The notes under the pieces are model-generated. The model was given only the letters and a program-made list of their open reading frames with translations, was not told the DNA's origin and ran no database searches. DNA of 64,000 nucleotides from Symmachiella macrocystis (lineage in GTDB: Bacteria; Planctomycetota; Planctomycetia; Planctomycetales; Planctomycetaceae), in the NCBI RefSeq assembly GCF_007860075.1, contig NZ_SJPP01000001.1, positions 3,321,490 through 3,385,489 on the forward strand, read 5' to 3'. Below are positions 7,664 to 16,121 of the stretch, piece after piece (the first letter of the stretch is position 1; each line of letters starts with the position of its first letter). The position numbers and the translations under genes were made by a program.

Positions 7664-10306
7664 TTACATTGTTATCTGTAGTTCGTGCAAATCGGTTTCG
7701 ACTTTTTGCCACTTTTGGTTTGTCGTGTGCCGATAGAATTCACCGTGTTCAATTACGATTAAGTTCAGCCATCCATTAATTAGCAAATCCTCAACGACTT
7801 GATTGCTTTGGATCACCTCCGCAACAGCATTGCGCGGGGCTGCGATCACACTCAACAGTCGTAGCGGCTCATGATGTAACTCATCGCCATCGTGGAGGGA
7901 TTGCCACGGTAGACCGGTGGTGAGGTCACCGCCATTCCCTGAAAAAACGCCAAACTGTCCTACGACATTGTGAATAGTTTTTGACCCACTACCGAAGTGT
8001 TGATTGTCGACGCTGGAGGCGAAGTACTGCATATTGATCCAATGAGCAACGACCATTGGGGCTGTCATGATCTGTTCCAGAATGCCAAATCCTGGATCAT
8101 CTCGAAAATCGTAACTGTGCAGAAACGCCCTCCCTTCCAGATTTGCGCCTTGGGTCACACTCCGAGGAGTCGCAATGAACGCAGCGTTGCCGGCTAATCC
8201 CCATTCAGGTCGGACTTCCGACCAATCCTCCGTGCGTTTCAGAACATCATGAATGTTTGCTGCTTTAAGATTGGGCATGCGTTCCAACTGACACTTTGCT
8301 GTCGCGTCCGATGTGTGCGCAGCAAGTTCCTGTAGATCGATTTGGCGTGTTTCGAGAAGCAGATCTGTATCGAAATAGCTAACGCTATCACTCGTCGTGT
8401 CATGTTGTGCGGCAAGGAAACAGGTGTCATCGGGCACGGCAATGCCACGTTCCTTCAGTCCGGTACGGACATGCGGCTGATTTAACAACGCAGCAGCGAA
8501 ACGCGCATTCGGTTCTCCCGAATGACCGCAGCACGCGCCGCATTCCAGACCTGCTTGCAAGGGGTTGTTCTGTGTCGTGCTACCGTGGCCACAGAAAACG
8601 ACCAGTTTGGCGAAATTGTGTGTCAGTCCGATACCACGGAGAATCGATTCAGCAAGTTCAATTTGCTTGGCCGCTGGTAGTCCTTGCTGGTTCAGGTTTG
8701 AGAGGTCGGGCCCGAGCTTCGCCTTGTCCCTTGACCTGACACCATCAAATCTCGAGTTTTTGCCCTTTGCCCCGGCAGATTTCCTTAGCAGTTGCCACGC
8801 ATAAAAAAGGCCCGAAGTTTCCACAAAACCAAAACAGCTCGCCGCCGAAGTTTGAAATTGCTTCCAACTTTTTCTAATGAGGCGTCTGAACCGTTTACGG
8901 TCTGCGGCAGCCGTCGTCTCGTGTTTGTTGGTGTCGCGTAAGTGTTCATGAATGACCAGATTTGGAGACAATAATGCAGGCACTTGAGGCGTTTGTGTCG
9001 TATCTCCCAGGGCCTCATAAGCCATCGGGACACCAAAGAATCCTGCGAATCCGAACGTCTGCACGGCCTTTGAGCTTTGCTCCAGGTGACGACGATACCG
9101 TTCTGATCGGACGTCAATACAGAAGACCATTTGAGCAAGGCACTGTGGATCTGATAAGGTCCGCGCTGCCTCGTCATAATTCGATGTCAATGATTGAGAT
9201 GACAATGCACCAACGAGTTTACGCTGATAGGCAATCTCGCTCGCGCGCAATAAAGCAAACCGGATGATGACCTCCTGATCGGCTGTGGTCTGAGCCGACG
9301 TATTGGGAGACGAGGCGATTCCGTAGTAGGAACTCCAGTCGATTTGAATATCGGTTGCCTCAGCCACGGCCACATCATATGCGAGTCGAATTGCCATTAG
9401 GTCGGTAAAGTCGTGGGTATCTCGACCACATTTCTTCGCCGCCTCGATCTTGTATTTCGTCCACGCACTCCAGCCGGGAATAGTTTGGGCTTGGCAGTGT
9501 AGGAACGGTTCCCATAGATCTTGAGGTACGCTCAACTTCTGAAGCAAGATTGCGATAGCCGCTTCTGGCAGATGGGGAAGTGCGCCCACGAATTTGCGGA
9601 AACCTGCCGCGCCTAGGAGACTGAAACGCAGGTCCTGTTGAGCAGCCTCATGCCACGCTTGGAATAACGGCAATTTCTTCCATGGACTCATCCAGGTGGC
9701 TTGTCCCTCGTCATAATGGGCGGCACAGTGTTTGCTGATCTCTTCTAGGATCATGCTTGGCCAGTCCTGCGTTCCATACCTTCCCGCAATTTCCGCCACT
9801 GATCGAAAGCGGCGTTCTGGATTGAGCGTCACATCCGATTCGGAGTCATCTTGCACTGTTTTAAGTTGTTGTAGCACCTCCTCCACCAAGATATGTGGCA
9901 GATCAAATCCCTCGTTAATCTGAGCTACGGCAGCTTCGATTTCGGGAACATTTAGCTCTCCGTTCTGAAACTTTGTTTGGTAGTAGCTCAGTGACATCAG
10001 CGTTTCGCAGTTGGAAATTGTTCGCAGTATTTTGCGGGCTTTCAGAAAGGGTTGATCCGCTAACCCAAGAAAGGGATTGACCGCCACGTAGTCCTTGAGG
10101 GGCCAAACCGGGGCTATTTTGGCGGAAACATTTTGTATGGCATGTTTGAGATGTCGAGCACCCGTGTTCGATTCAATCCAAGTGTCCCGTGCTTGAGGTT
10201 CCAAGCCTGTTGCCGCAAATTTCAAAGAAGCATCTTGCGGACGCTCAGATGTTGATTCTATTTCGAAATCGAGTGCCGGAGTCGTTGCGTGCTGAATCAT
10301 GGACAT
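7664..10306 (-). CDS. dabA: DAB inorganic carbon transporter subunit, DUF2309
   Basis: 880 aa, ATG at 10306 with AAGGATGAG upstream. DabA is a cytoplasmic-face, zinc-dependent, carbonic-anhydrase-like subunit that with membrane partner DabB drives one-way CO2 hydration to bicarbonate using an ion gradient. Seen: entry motif WPLKDYVAVNPFLGL near 68-82; CIDVRSE with Cys396, Asp398 and Arg400; FCGHGS with His574; GLECGACCG with Cys589. The His-to-Cys spacing of 15 equals that of the zinc site known in the characterised Halothiobacillus DabA, so the active site appears intact. DabA/DUF2309 proteins are usually 800-1000 aa. Confidence 0.93.
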   Translation of the reverse strand: MSMIQHATTPALDFEIESTSERPQDASLKFAATGLEPQARDTWIESNTGARHLKHAIQNVSAKIAPVWPLKDYVAVNPFLGLADQPFLKARKILRTISNCETLMSLSYYQTKFQNGELNVPEIEAAVAQINEGFDLPHILVEEVLQQLKTVQDDSESDVTLNPERRFRSVAEIAGRYGTQDWPSMILEEISKHCAAHYDEGQATWMSPWKKLPLFQAWHEAAQQDLRFSLLGAAGFRKFVGALPHLPEAAIAILLQKLSVPQDLWEPFLHCQAQTIPGWSAWTKYKIEAAKKCGRDTHDFTDLMAIRLAYDVAVAEATDIQIDWSSYYGIASSPNTSAQTTADQEVIIRFALLRASEIAYQRKLVGALSSQSLTSNYDEAARTLSDPQCLAQMVFCIDVRSERYRRHLEQSSKAVQTFGFAGFFGVPMAYEALGDTTQTPQVPALLSPNLVIHEHLRDTNKHETTAAADRKRFRRLIRKSWKQFQTSAASCFGFVETSGLFYAWQLLRKSAGAKGKNSRFDGVRSRDKAKLGPDLSNLNQQGLPAAKQIELAESILRGIGLTHNFAKLVVFCGHGSTTQNNPLQAGLECGACCGHSGEPNARFAAALLNQPHVRTGLKERGIAVPDDTCFLAAQHDTTSDSVSYFDTDLLLETRQIDLQELAAHTSDATAKCQLERMPNLKAANIHDVLKRTEDWSEVRPEWGLAGNAAFIATPRSVTQGANLEGRAFLHSYDFRDDPGFGILEQIMTAPMVVAHWINMQYFASSVDNQHFGSGSKTIHNVVGQFGVFSGNGGDLTTGLPWQSLHDGDELHHEPLRLLSVIAAPRNAVAEVIQSNQVVEDLLINGWLNLIVIEHGEFYRHTTNQKWQKVETDLHELQITM

Positions 10307-10392
10307 TTGCTCATCCTTCGTTAATTACCAGTAGGTGTTTGATTGATTGACTTCGGAGTTTTGAGTGGTCGTGGATTGCCCCCGAAGTTGCG

Positions 10393-11973
10393 TCAGGTGG
10401 AAACGGATTTAGCCAATTGCCTCCAGAGAATATCGACATAGAAGCCGTTGGATGAATGAACGTAGAGAGCCCGGAGCCACTTTGACTGCTGCCTCCGGTA
10501 AGCCGTCAGATCCAGTACAAACAAAGCCATGTATGCGATGGCAATGATGAACATCAAGCTTTGGCTGGATAGCACCATCGGGAGCGAACGGACATTTTCA
10601 GCAACTAACGCATCGATGGCAGTAAAACTCCCTAGATAGGCCGCGATGAACAGCGTAGTCATTGCGAGACCTGGTATGACGAAACGTCCGCCGTTTTCCA
10701 GCATGTGCCACATCCATCGGGTTAGTCCCAAGCACACAATCAGCCCTAGCAGAAAACCGCCTGGTTTCTCTTGCAAGGAAACTCCCAACAACCACGCGAT
10801 TACGGTCAATAAGCAAAGTGAAATTGCAGCCGAAGCAGCGAATAGCCCAAAGCTTGCAAGGTTGCTTCGAGGTCTCGGATTCGCGGTAGCCATCGCTAGT
10901 TTTTCCGACATCACACTACCGCTAGCCAGAAACGCGTGAGCCTTGTACAACGAGTGCGCAATGATGTGCAGCATTGCCGCGGAGAACGCCCCGAGGCCAC
11001 ATTGCAACATCATGAAACCCATCTGCGAGATCGTTGACCAAGCGAGCGTTCGCTTGACGCTGGTCTGCGTCAGCATCACTAAAGCTGCGATAAAGGCCGT
11101 GAATGCTCCAAGTCCTGCGATGGCCCACATTGCCATTGGTGTTAATGACACGATTGGAGCCATGCGAATCAGCAGGTAGCCGCCAGCATTTACGATGCCG
11201 GCATGCATTAGAGCCGAAACCGGGGTCGGTGCTTCCATCGTCTCAGGAAGCCAGCTATGGAACGGAAATTGGGCCGATTTGAATACCGCGCATAACGCCA
11301 GTAGCCAGCCTGCTGGCTGGATGGCATCACTATTGGCGATTCCCGTCTCGTCTAAAGTCCCGACCTTGGAAAAAAGTATCGGCAGCTCAAGAGACCCGAA
11401 CTCGCCATATAGTAGAATGCAGGCCAATAGAAGGCACAAATCGCCAACCCGGCTGAAAATGAATTTAATGGACGCCGCTCGATGAGCGGCCGGACGTTCA
11501 GAGTAATGAACCAGCAGTTGATGCAGGCCGAGACTCGTTAGAAGTAGGGCAACTAACATCATTGCGAGGTTGCCCGCAGCAACAACCAGGGAGACTGCAC
11601 CGATCGTAAACGCCGTCCAACGAAAATATTCGCCTTGGTTTTTTTCAGCGTCGAGGTATCGAATCGAGAATTTGCAGATTACCCAACCAAGGCCTGCCAC
11701 CAATGACAGCATAAGCGCTGACACCGTGTCTAAATACAGACTGACCTTAAATAGACTGTCTTGTCCAAGGTCGAAAAGCACCAGATAAAGCGGCCCATTG
11801 TTAATCGTAAACACTAGACAAAGTAGGGCCGCTACCGCATTTATTGCTGCGATACTATTGAGCGTCCAAATGACGTTGGTCGCATGTCGATTCGCCCAGC
11901 TTTTATTTAAAAGCACCGCTGAGAGCATGGCCCAAATTGGTATGGATATTGTTGCGGCAATGACAGTCTGCAT
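10393..11973 (-). CDS. dabB: DAB membrane subunit, NuoL/MrpA-type
   Basis: 526 aa, ATG at 11973 with GGGAGG seven to nine bases upstream. A hydrophobic polytopic protein of the proton-translocating NADH dehydrogenase subunit 5 family; segments typical of the family are LYLDTVSALMLSLVAGLGWVI, the loop FPFHSWLPETMEAPTPVSALMHAG (seen as adjoining shorter pieces) and ISQMGFMMLQCGLGAFSAA. In DAB systems this subunit couples ion flow to DabA. It is much shorter than NuoL and is followed by dabA rather than nuo genes, which decides the assignment. First gene of the operon dabB-dabA-CA-like, read from the promoter at 12018-12046. Confidence 0.9.
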   Translation of the reverse strand: MQTVIAATISIPIWAMLSAVLLNKSWANRHATNVIWTLNSIAAINAVAALLCLVFTINNGPLYLVLFDLGQDSLFKVSLYLDTVSALMLSLVAGLGWVICKFSIRYLDAEKNQGEYFRWTAFTIGAVSLVVAAGNLAMMLVALLLTSLGLHQLLVHYSERPAAHRAASIKFIFSRVGDLCLLLACILLYGEFGSLELPILFSKVGTLDETGIANSDAIQPAGWLLALCAVFKSAQFPFHSWLPETMEAPTPVSALMHAGIVNAGGYLLIRMAPIVSLTPMAMWAIAGLGAFTAFIAALVMLTQTSVKRTLAWSTISQMGFMMLQCGLGAFSAAMLHIIAHSLYKAHAFLASGSVMSEKLAMATANPRPRSNLASFGLFAASAAISLCLLTVIAWLLGVSLQEKPGGFLLGLIVCLGLTRWMWHMLENGGRFVIPGLAMTTLFIAAYLGSFTAIDALVAENVRSLPMVLSSQSLMFIIAIAYMALFVLDLTAYRRQQSKWLRALYVHSSNGFYVDILWRQLAKSVST

Positions 11974-12017
11974 GAGAAAACCTCCCTAGCACAAGAACAG
12001 CGACACGAGATGCATGA

Positions 12018-12046
12018 TATATAATACGCGAAATTAATGTCGTCAA
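12018..12046 (-). promoter_or_regulatory. Sigma70-type promoter of the dab operon
   Basis: On the minus strand TTGACG (12046-12041) and TATATA (12023-12018) are separated by exactly 17 bases. The site lies 45 bases before the dabB ATG, in an AT-rich stretch, and divergent from the regulator gene. It is the best promoter match I found in the window. Confidence 0.65.
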
Positions 12047-12252
12047 TAGTTATTCGCCAAAAAGACGTCGTGGATTGAGTGTTTTTTCTGGGAATGCGAA
12101 AAACGTTGTGTGGCATGGACAAATGTACTATGATTCGTGAATTGAGATTCGCAAAATGGGCCATGGCAGACACGTCGTAGCTGAACTGAGTGACAGGAAA
12201 GTGGATTGCCTCGCTTGTTTTTACACGTGGCGTGGATTGGAGTTCAGCGAGA

Positions 12253-12621
12253 ATGGCAAACACAAATCGAGCGAGGAAAAAGCCCAAAACGCCTGGCAAA
12301 TTGGCTGCTGCAGCTGAACCGTCAGTTCCAAAAACGAGCGCGATGCACAAATGGACGTTTCTAACCAATCACTCGCACGTGTTGATATTGCTTCACACAA
12401 ATCCCGAACTCGTGCTGCGGCAAGTGGCTATACAAGTCGGAATCACCGAACGCGCAGTTCAGCGTATCGTGCAGGATCTTGAAGCCGACAGTTACATTGA
12501 GCGTGAGCGAGTTGGGCGGCGTAATCACTATCGCGTTAATTTGGACGCACCTCTGCGGCATCCGATTGAAGCCCACCGAAAAATCGGCGATCTATTAACG
12601 CTTATTGCAGCTGATCATTAA
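12253..12621 (+). CDS. Winged-helix regulator divergent from the dab operon
   Basis: 122 aa from ATG 12253 (MANTNRARKK, with GGAG some 14 bases upstream); the frame is open 21 codons further upstream. After a basic, proline-rich N-terminus of about 35 residues comes a winged-helix domain: HSHVLILLHTNPELVLRQVA, then helix-turn-helix VGITERAVQRIVQDLEADSYI and wing ERERVGRRNHYRVN. This is a MarR/ArsR-like layout without metal-binding cysteines. Its divergent position over a short AT-rich region makes it the likely regulator of the carbon-uptake operon; the effector is unknown. Confidence 0.75.
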   Translation: MANTNRARKKPKTPGKLAAAAEPSVPKTSAMHKWTFLTNHSHVLILLHTNPELVLRQVAIQVGITERAVQRIVQDLEADSYIERERVGRRNHYRVNLDAPLRHPIEAHRKIGDLLTLIAADH

Positions 12622-12974
12622 TTCATCTGTGAAATGGCCAAAGCTGCGCTGTACACGGGTTGCACTAAAACAACCCACAGACACCGTGGAGTTTGGTCCG
12701 ATTTCTGGTGGCAGTCGTCCGAATCACCACTCACAAGGATAAGCACCAATGGCGAAAGCGAAGAATCAAAATGTCAATTTGAGACTTTGATCGGCTTGAC
12801 CTCCCGATTCCGTGGAACGCGCCCGCTTCCAGCGGCAAGGCCCACAAACGCAACCAAACAGGGCAACAGCCGAATCGCCTAGTTTAACACCCGTGGGAGC
12901 ATTAGATTTGAGGGGCATATTACGTATGAGGCTCATCAACCGGGGGCCGGTTCCGGTTCGATTTCCGGTCGCCG
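12622..12974. other. Gene-poor stretch with a truncated gene start
   Basis: No full gene. At 12749 an ATG with AAGGA nine bases upstream begins a frame (MAKAKNQNVNLRL) that stops after 13 codons at 12790. It may be the surviving 5' end of a gene lost when the neighbouring element decayed. Confidence 0.35.
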
Positions 12975-13433
12975 TCAGATCGGCTTTCCGCAATGAGGAC
13001 ATGGCCTCGGCTCGGCCTCTCGCATCTCATCGAGTAGCGCCTTAATCTCATCAATGGCCATGCGTTCTCGCCGCATCACACCATGCTCACCGTCATCTGA
13101 GCTTGTGGCCTTTGAAGCTACGTCAACAAACTTCGCGTAGCTGCGGATGCTGGTTTCCAACCAACCGAGTGCGGCCCAGCTCGGGGCAGGAGACAGAGCC
13201 ATCTCAAGATGAACCAGGGTCGCACCCGCCAATCGCTCCTCGACGATCCGCAGCCGGTTCGCCTGCATCCAACCAAACTCGGCCGATAGCGAAGCGTTTG
13301 CCAGCAGCTCGGGCCACGCCGCGGGAATGGCTGCGAGCCCCTGAATCTGGCCATCATCGGACCAGGGCTGCGTTTCCCCATCTTTCCCCGTCCCTGCATT
13401 TGAAACGGAGATTTTCCGCTTTTGGTTAACCAA
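12975..13433 (-). CDS. Hypothetical accessory protein with C-terminal CxxC
   Basis: 152 aa, TTG start at 13433 inside the preceding gene's end (8-base overlap TTGGTTAA), so probably translationally coupled. The N-terminal 50 residues are polar; the middle is helical (WPELLANASLSAEFGWMQAN); the end RPCPHCGKPI is half of a zinc-ribbon. I do not recognise the family. Such small proteins with a terminal CPxCG occur in planctomycete integrated elements, but no function can be assigned. It lies 400 bases downstream of the integrase remnant on the same strand. Confidence 0.55.
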   Translation of the reverse strand: MVNQKRKISVSNAGTGKDGETQPWSDDGQIQGLAAIPAAWPELLANASLSAEFGWMQANRLRIVEERLAGATLVHLEMALSPAPSWAALGWLETSIRSYAKFVDVASKATSSDDGEHGVMRRERMAIDEIKALLDEMREAEPRPCPHCGKPI

Positions 13434-13716
13434 ACCTGGTTCTGGGCAATCTGGGGGAAGGATTCAGCGGTGGGTACATTCGGTCCAGTTCGCCATAGAC
13501 CCACAATTGCCGCTCGAACTTATCGGGGATCCGTTTCTTGCTCAGCCGCATCATTTCATCGCGCTCGGACTCGATGTCCTTCCACCGGCCCTCACACTGA
13601 AGTCTCCGTGTCACGGTCAGCGGATCAACCTCACGCGTGTGAATGGCCCCAGCCGTGGAATCACCAGGGGACTGCGCCGCCCGCTCAACTTGGTCCGCTG
13701 TAAATGATCCGTTCAT
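13426..13716 (-). CDS. Hypothetical accessory protein
   Basis: 96 aa. ATG at 13716 (MNGSFTADQVERAAQSPG) is preferred over an in-frame start nine codons upstream because AAGGGAAAG sits directly before it. The protein is charged and helical with EGRWKDIESERDEMMRLSKK and ends in a proline/arginine-rich tail. No domain recognised. It overlaps the next gene by eight bases and follows the integrase remnant; together they look like the leftover cargo of an integrated element. Confidence 0.5.
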   Translation of the reverse strand: MNGSFTADQVERAAQSPGDSTAGAIHTREVDPLTVTRRLQCEGRWKDIESERDEMMRLSKKRIPDKFERQLWVYGELDRMYPPLNPSPRLPRTRFG

Positions 13717-13818
13717 GACTTTCCCTTTGCGTCTGTACCTCATCGTGTGGCCTATCCGCGTGGCCGTATCGCACTATTTTACGACGAGATATGCACGAGC
13801 CAATGTTGCTTTTTTGTC

Positions 13819-14307
13819 TCAACCCACCTCCCGCATAATTTCCACCGCCTTTTGCAAATCCCGTTCGGCATAGACTTGCGTGACGTCGGCCGATGCGTGT
13901 CCCAGAATAACCTGCGCGGCTTCCAGCCCGTACCGTTTCCGGATCTCTGTTCCGGCGGAGTGGCGTAAGCGGTTGGGACTCCACCGATGGTCAGATTTCC
14001 ACTGGTCGAGTTCGGCTCGCTGCCTGTCGGTAAGCCGCTCTTGCCACTGCTTGACGCTTTCACGGTAGTAGCCTTCAGCAAACTTCCGGTAAGCATTGAG
14101 TACTTCGACCACGGTCACATCAGCATCGCATTGCAGTCGTCGCCCGTTGGCGAGGAGTTCGGCGATCAGGCGGTCGTAGTCATTCCTGCTTGCTGCGGTG
14201 TTCCATTTGCCGAGGTACAGGTCCCTGCCGTAGATGTTGACGACAGCCTGCCCTGTGGGCTTGTGGCAGCGATAGGACGGGACGCGAAGAGAGGGCGATT
14301 TCGGCAT
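13819..14307 (-). pseudogene. Tyrosine recombinase/integrase with internal deletion
   Basis: 162 codons, ATG at 14307 with GGAAGG upstream. The N-terminus (residues 1-85) is a normal arm/SAM-like start (VNIYGRDLYLGKWNTAASRNDYDRL as two adjoining strands, then VTVVEVLNAYRKFAEGYY). It then jumps to the C-terminal catalytic part: SPNRLRHSAGTEIRKRYG with the box II Arg, LGHASADVTQVYAERD with the second His and the tyrosine. The middle third to half, with the box I Arg and the catalytic Lys, is missing, and box II begins with Asn instead of His. Relatives are about 350-400 aa. It cannot be an active recombinase. Confidence 0.8.
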
Positions 14308-14331
14308 GGTAGTGCACCTTCCATTTCACCG

Positions 14332-14352
14332 AATCCGGTAGACTACCGGATT
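14332..14352. promoter_or_regulatory. Perfect 21-bp palindrome in the integrase leader
   Basis: AATCCGGTAG, a central A, and CTACCGGATT form a perfect 10-bp inverted repeat 25-45 bases upstream of the integrase-remnant ATG. There is no T tract after it. A repressor operator or recombination core site is likely. Confidence 0.55.
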
Positions 14353-14535
14353 TCGTTGAATCTCAGGCTGCACTGCCGACCGCCGGCAGGTAACAGAAAC
14401 TACTGTTTCAACGTCAGTTACGAATAGTCGAGAGTTCAGAAGCCCAGTTGAACTTTTCGTGGCCTCTGTCGCCGAGTGGGATGGTGATGTCGTGCGTTTG
14501 GTGATGGCGGCGTGACCTAACACGGCTTTTCGGTG

Positions 14536-15636
14536 CTACATCCACACTCGATCCCACACACGCATGAAGTTCCCGCCGTAGAATTTCTGGATGTCTTCGT
14601 TGGAATAACCCATCTTCCAGAGTTCATCAGTCACCGCAGCAATAATCTTCGACAACTCGCCACATCCGGCTGCTCCCCGATCAAACGCATCAACCATGTA
14701 GCCTCCATCGTTGTAAAGCGAGGGGTTTGCTTTAGTGAATGCCAACACCAAGTCCAACCTCATCATGTCGTCAGTAGCGATTCCGACATGATCCACGCCG
14801 ACAAGTTTGGCGTAGTAATCTATCATTTGGGCACATTGCAGCGGCGTGATGTCGTCTGGCCAAACACCGTCCATCATCCATTCCGTGAACGTAGGTGCAA
14901 CCACACCTCCTGTTTCAGCAGCCCTCTGCGCCTGTTCGTCTGATATGTTGCGATAGCAACCGTTTGGAGTCGCATTTGGCTCGTTCTTGTAGAGTCCTGA
15001 AGGAATGGAATGCGTATAGACAACAGGCACGCCAGAGTGATTTTGATCCATGTGGGCGATGGCATCTTCAGTGGTCTTGCGACTTGCATGGCTGAGGTCT
15101 AGTACGATTCCATGCCGTACCATCTCGTCAATGATGGCACGTCCCCAGTCAGTCAATCCCGTGTCGGGGGTATTCATTGCTTCGATACAACCAACACCCG
15201 TTCGGAATCTGCCGTTATACACAAGCTGCATGTTGGCGATACCGAATTCCCTAAGTGCCGCAACCCTAGTCAGATCACCGCTCAGAATGGTCGATGATTG
15301 CGAATTCCAAATCACAGCAGTGGTGCCGTTTTCATGTGCATGTTCAATGTCTCGCACGCTATGAACAAAAGTCACATTTTCTTTGTCCTGCAACAAAGTG
15401 TTGCGGAACTGATGGTGGGATTTCAGGAATGTCTCCCAATTATCGTCTGCCTGAGCAATCGTCATGCTGTGGCCGGTCACCCCCGCTGCCCTCGCCGAAG
15501 CCAGATAGTTCAGCAACTCCGCAGGTTCGGTCCATCCCGTGCCGTGGGGAGACGCAAAAAAATCAAGAACGATGGACTGCTCCACAAATTCTTTGGCTTC
15601 CTTCGATCCCGACCATTCTTTGCTCTCAACACTCAT
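14536..15636 (-). CDS. Peptidase M19 (membrane dipeptidase)-like protein, altered metal site
   Basis: 366 aa, ATG at 15636. TIM-barrel amidohydrolase relative of renal dipeptidase: GLTDWGRAIIDEMVRHGIVLDLSHAS, then VVYTHSIPSG, AETGGVVAPTF and VGVDHVGIATDD follow the family order. Renal dipeptidase binds two zinc ions through an N-terminal HxD, a Glu and two His. Here the two His (LSHAS, YTHS) remain but the HxD is replaced (VLDFFASPHG) and the Glu position reads VIWNSQ. It belongs to an M19 subgroup with an altered or single-metal site, so dipeptidase activity is uncertain. No signal peptide; stands alone between the element remnant and tRNA-Pro. Confidence 0.8.
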   Translation of the reverse strand: MSVESKEWSGSKEAKEFVEQSIVLDFFASPHGTGWTEPAELLNYLASARAAGVTGHSMTIAQADDNWETFLKSHHQFRNTLLQDKENVTFVHSVRDIEHAHENGTTAVIWNSQSSTILSGDLTRVAALREFGIANMQLVYNGRFRTGVGCIEAMNTPDTGLTDWGRAIIDEMVRHGIVLDLSHASRKTTEDAIAHMDQNHSGVPVVYTHSIPSGLYKNEPNATPNGCYRNISDEQAQRAAETGGVVAPTFTEWMMDGVWPDDITPLQCAQMIDYYAKLVGVDHVGIATDDMMRLDLVLAFTKANPSLYNDGGYMVDAFDRGAAGCGELSKIIAAVTDELWKMGYSNEDIQKFYGGNFMRVWDRVWM

Positions 15637-15864
15637 TCTGGCGAACTCCTACTAGCGTGATCGTTCCAAGTTGATTTCTGCCAGTTTAGTGGTCATGACG
15701 CGATGTGAACACAAACCTCGTGGCAGGTTGTTGCCGGTTTTTTCGGACAACGCCATTTGTTGGCAGGCAAGGACTTGCAGCAAAGTCGATTCACCAACCT
15801 TCTGGTAAATGGACACCGTTTGAACCGAAGAGGATGAGCGAGAATTCCTGCGATTCCAAGCAAA

Positions 15865-15893
15865 AAGCCCACCGTCAAAACGACGATGGGCTT
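15865..15893 (-). terminator. Rho-independent terminator after tRNA-Pro
   Basis: On the minus strand a 12-bp stem (AAGCCCATCGTC with GACGGTGGGCTT, one G-T pair) with loop GTTTT is followed by a short T run. It lies 16 bases downstream of the tRNA. Confidence 0.75.
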
Positions 15894-15908
15894 GTTTGGA
15901 AAGATAGT

Positions 15909-15982
15909 CGGGACGACAGGATTCGAACCTGCGACCCCCGGCTCCCAAAGCCGGTGCTCTAGCCAAGCTGAGCTACGTCCCG
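15909..15982 (-). tRNA. tRNA-Pro (TGG)
   Basis: Complete 74-base cloverleaf: acceptor CGGGACG/CGTCCCG, D stem GCTC/GAGC with a normal GG-containing loop, anticodon stem CCGGC/GCCGG around TTTGGGA (anticodon TGG), T arm with the standard TTCGAAT loop. Discriminator A, CCA not encoded. A terminator follows at once. Confidence 0.95.
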
Positions 15983-16121
15983 CGACTGTGACCGATAAGT
16001 CTAAGGTGGGGTGTTACGGGCGTCAATCCTCACTGAGCACGGCAATACAATTCCGCTTTTCCAGCAAGCTCACCGGGAAGCGAATCGCGGCGATCCCCCG
16101 TAAATCATCCTACAGCGGCTA

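Noticed and set aside
1-14400. Single 13-kb genomic island bounded by the two integrase/ParB-type remnants
   Set aside because: purE, purK and the dab operon between them look like ordinary chromosomal genes and no matching border repeat was found; two separate remnants are simpler.
15652-15966. 104-codon minus-strand frame over the tRNA-Pro
   Set aside because: Its N-terminal peptide (ARAPALGAGGRRFESCRPD) is the well-known translation of a tRNA; it is an artefact.
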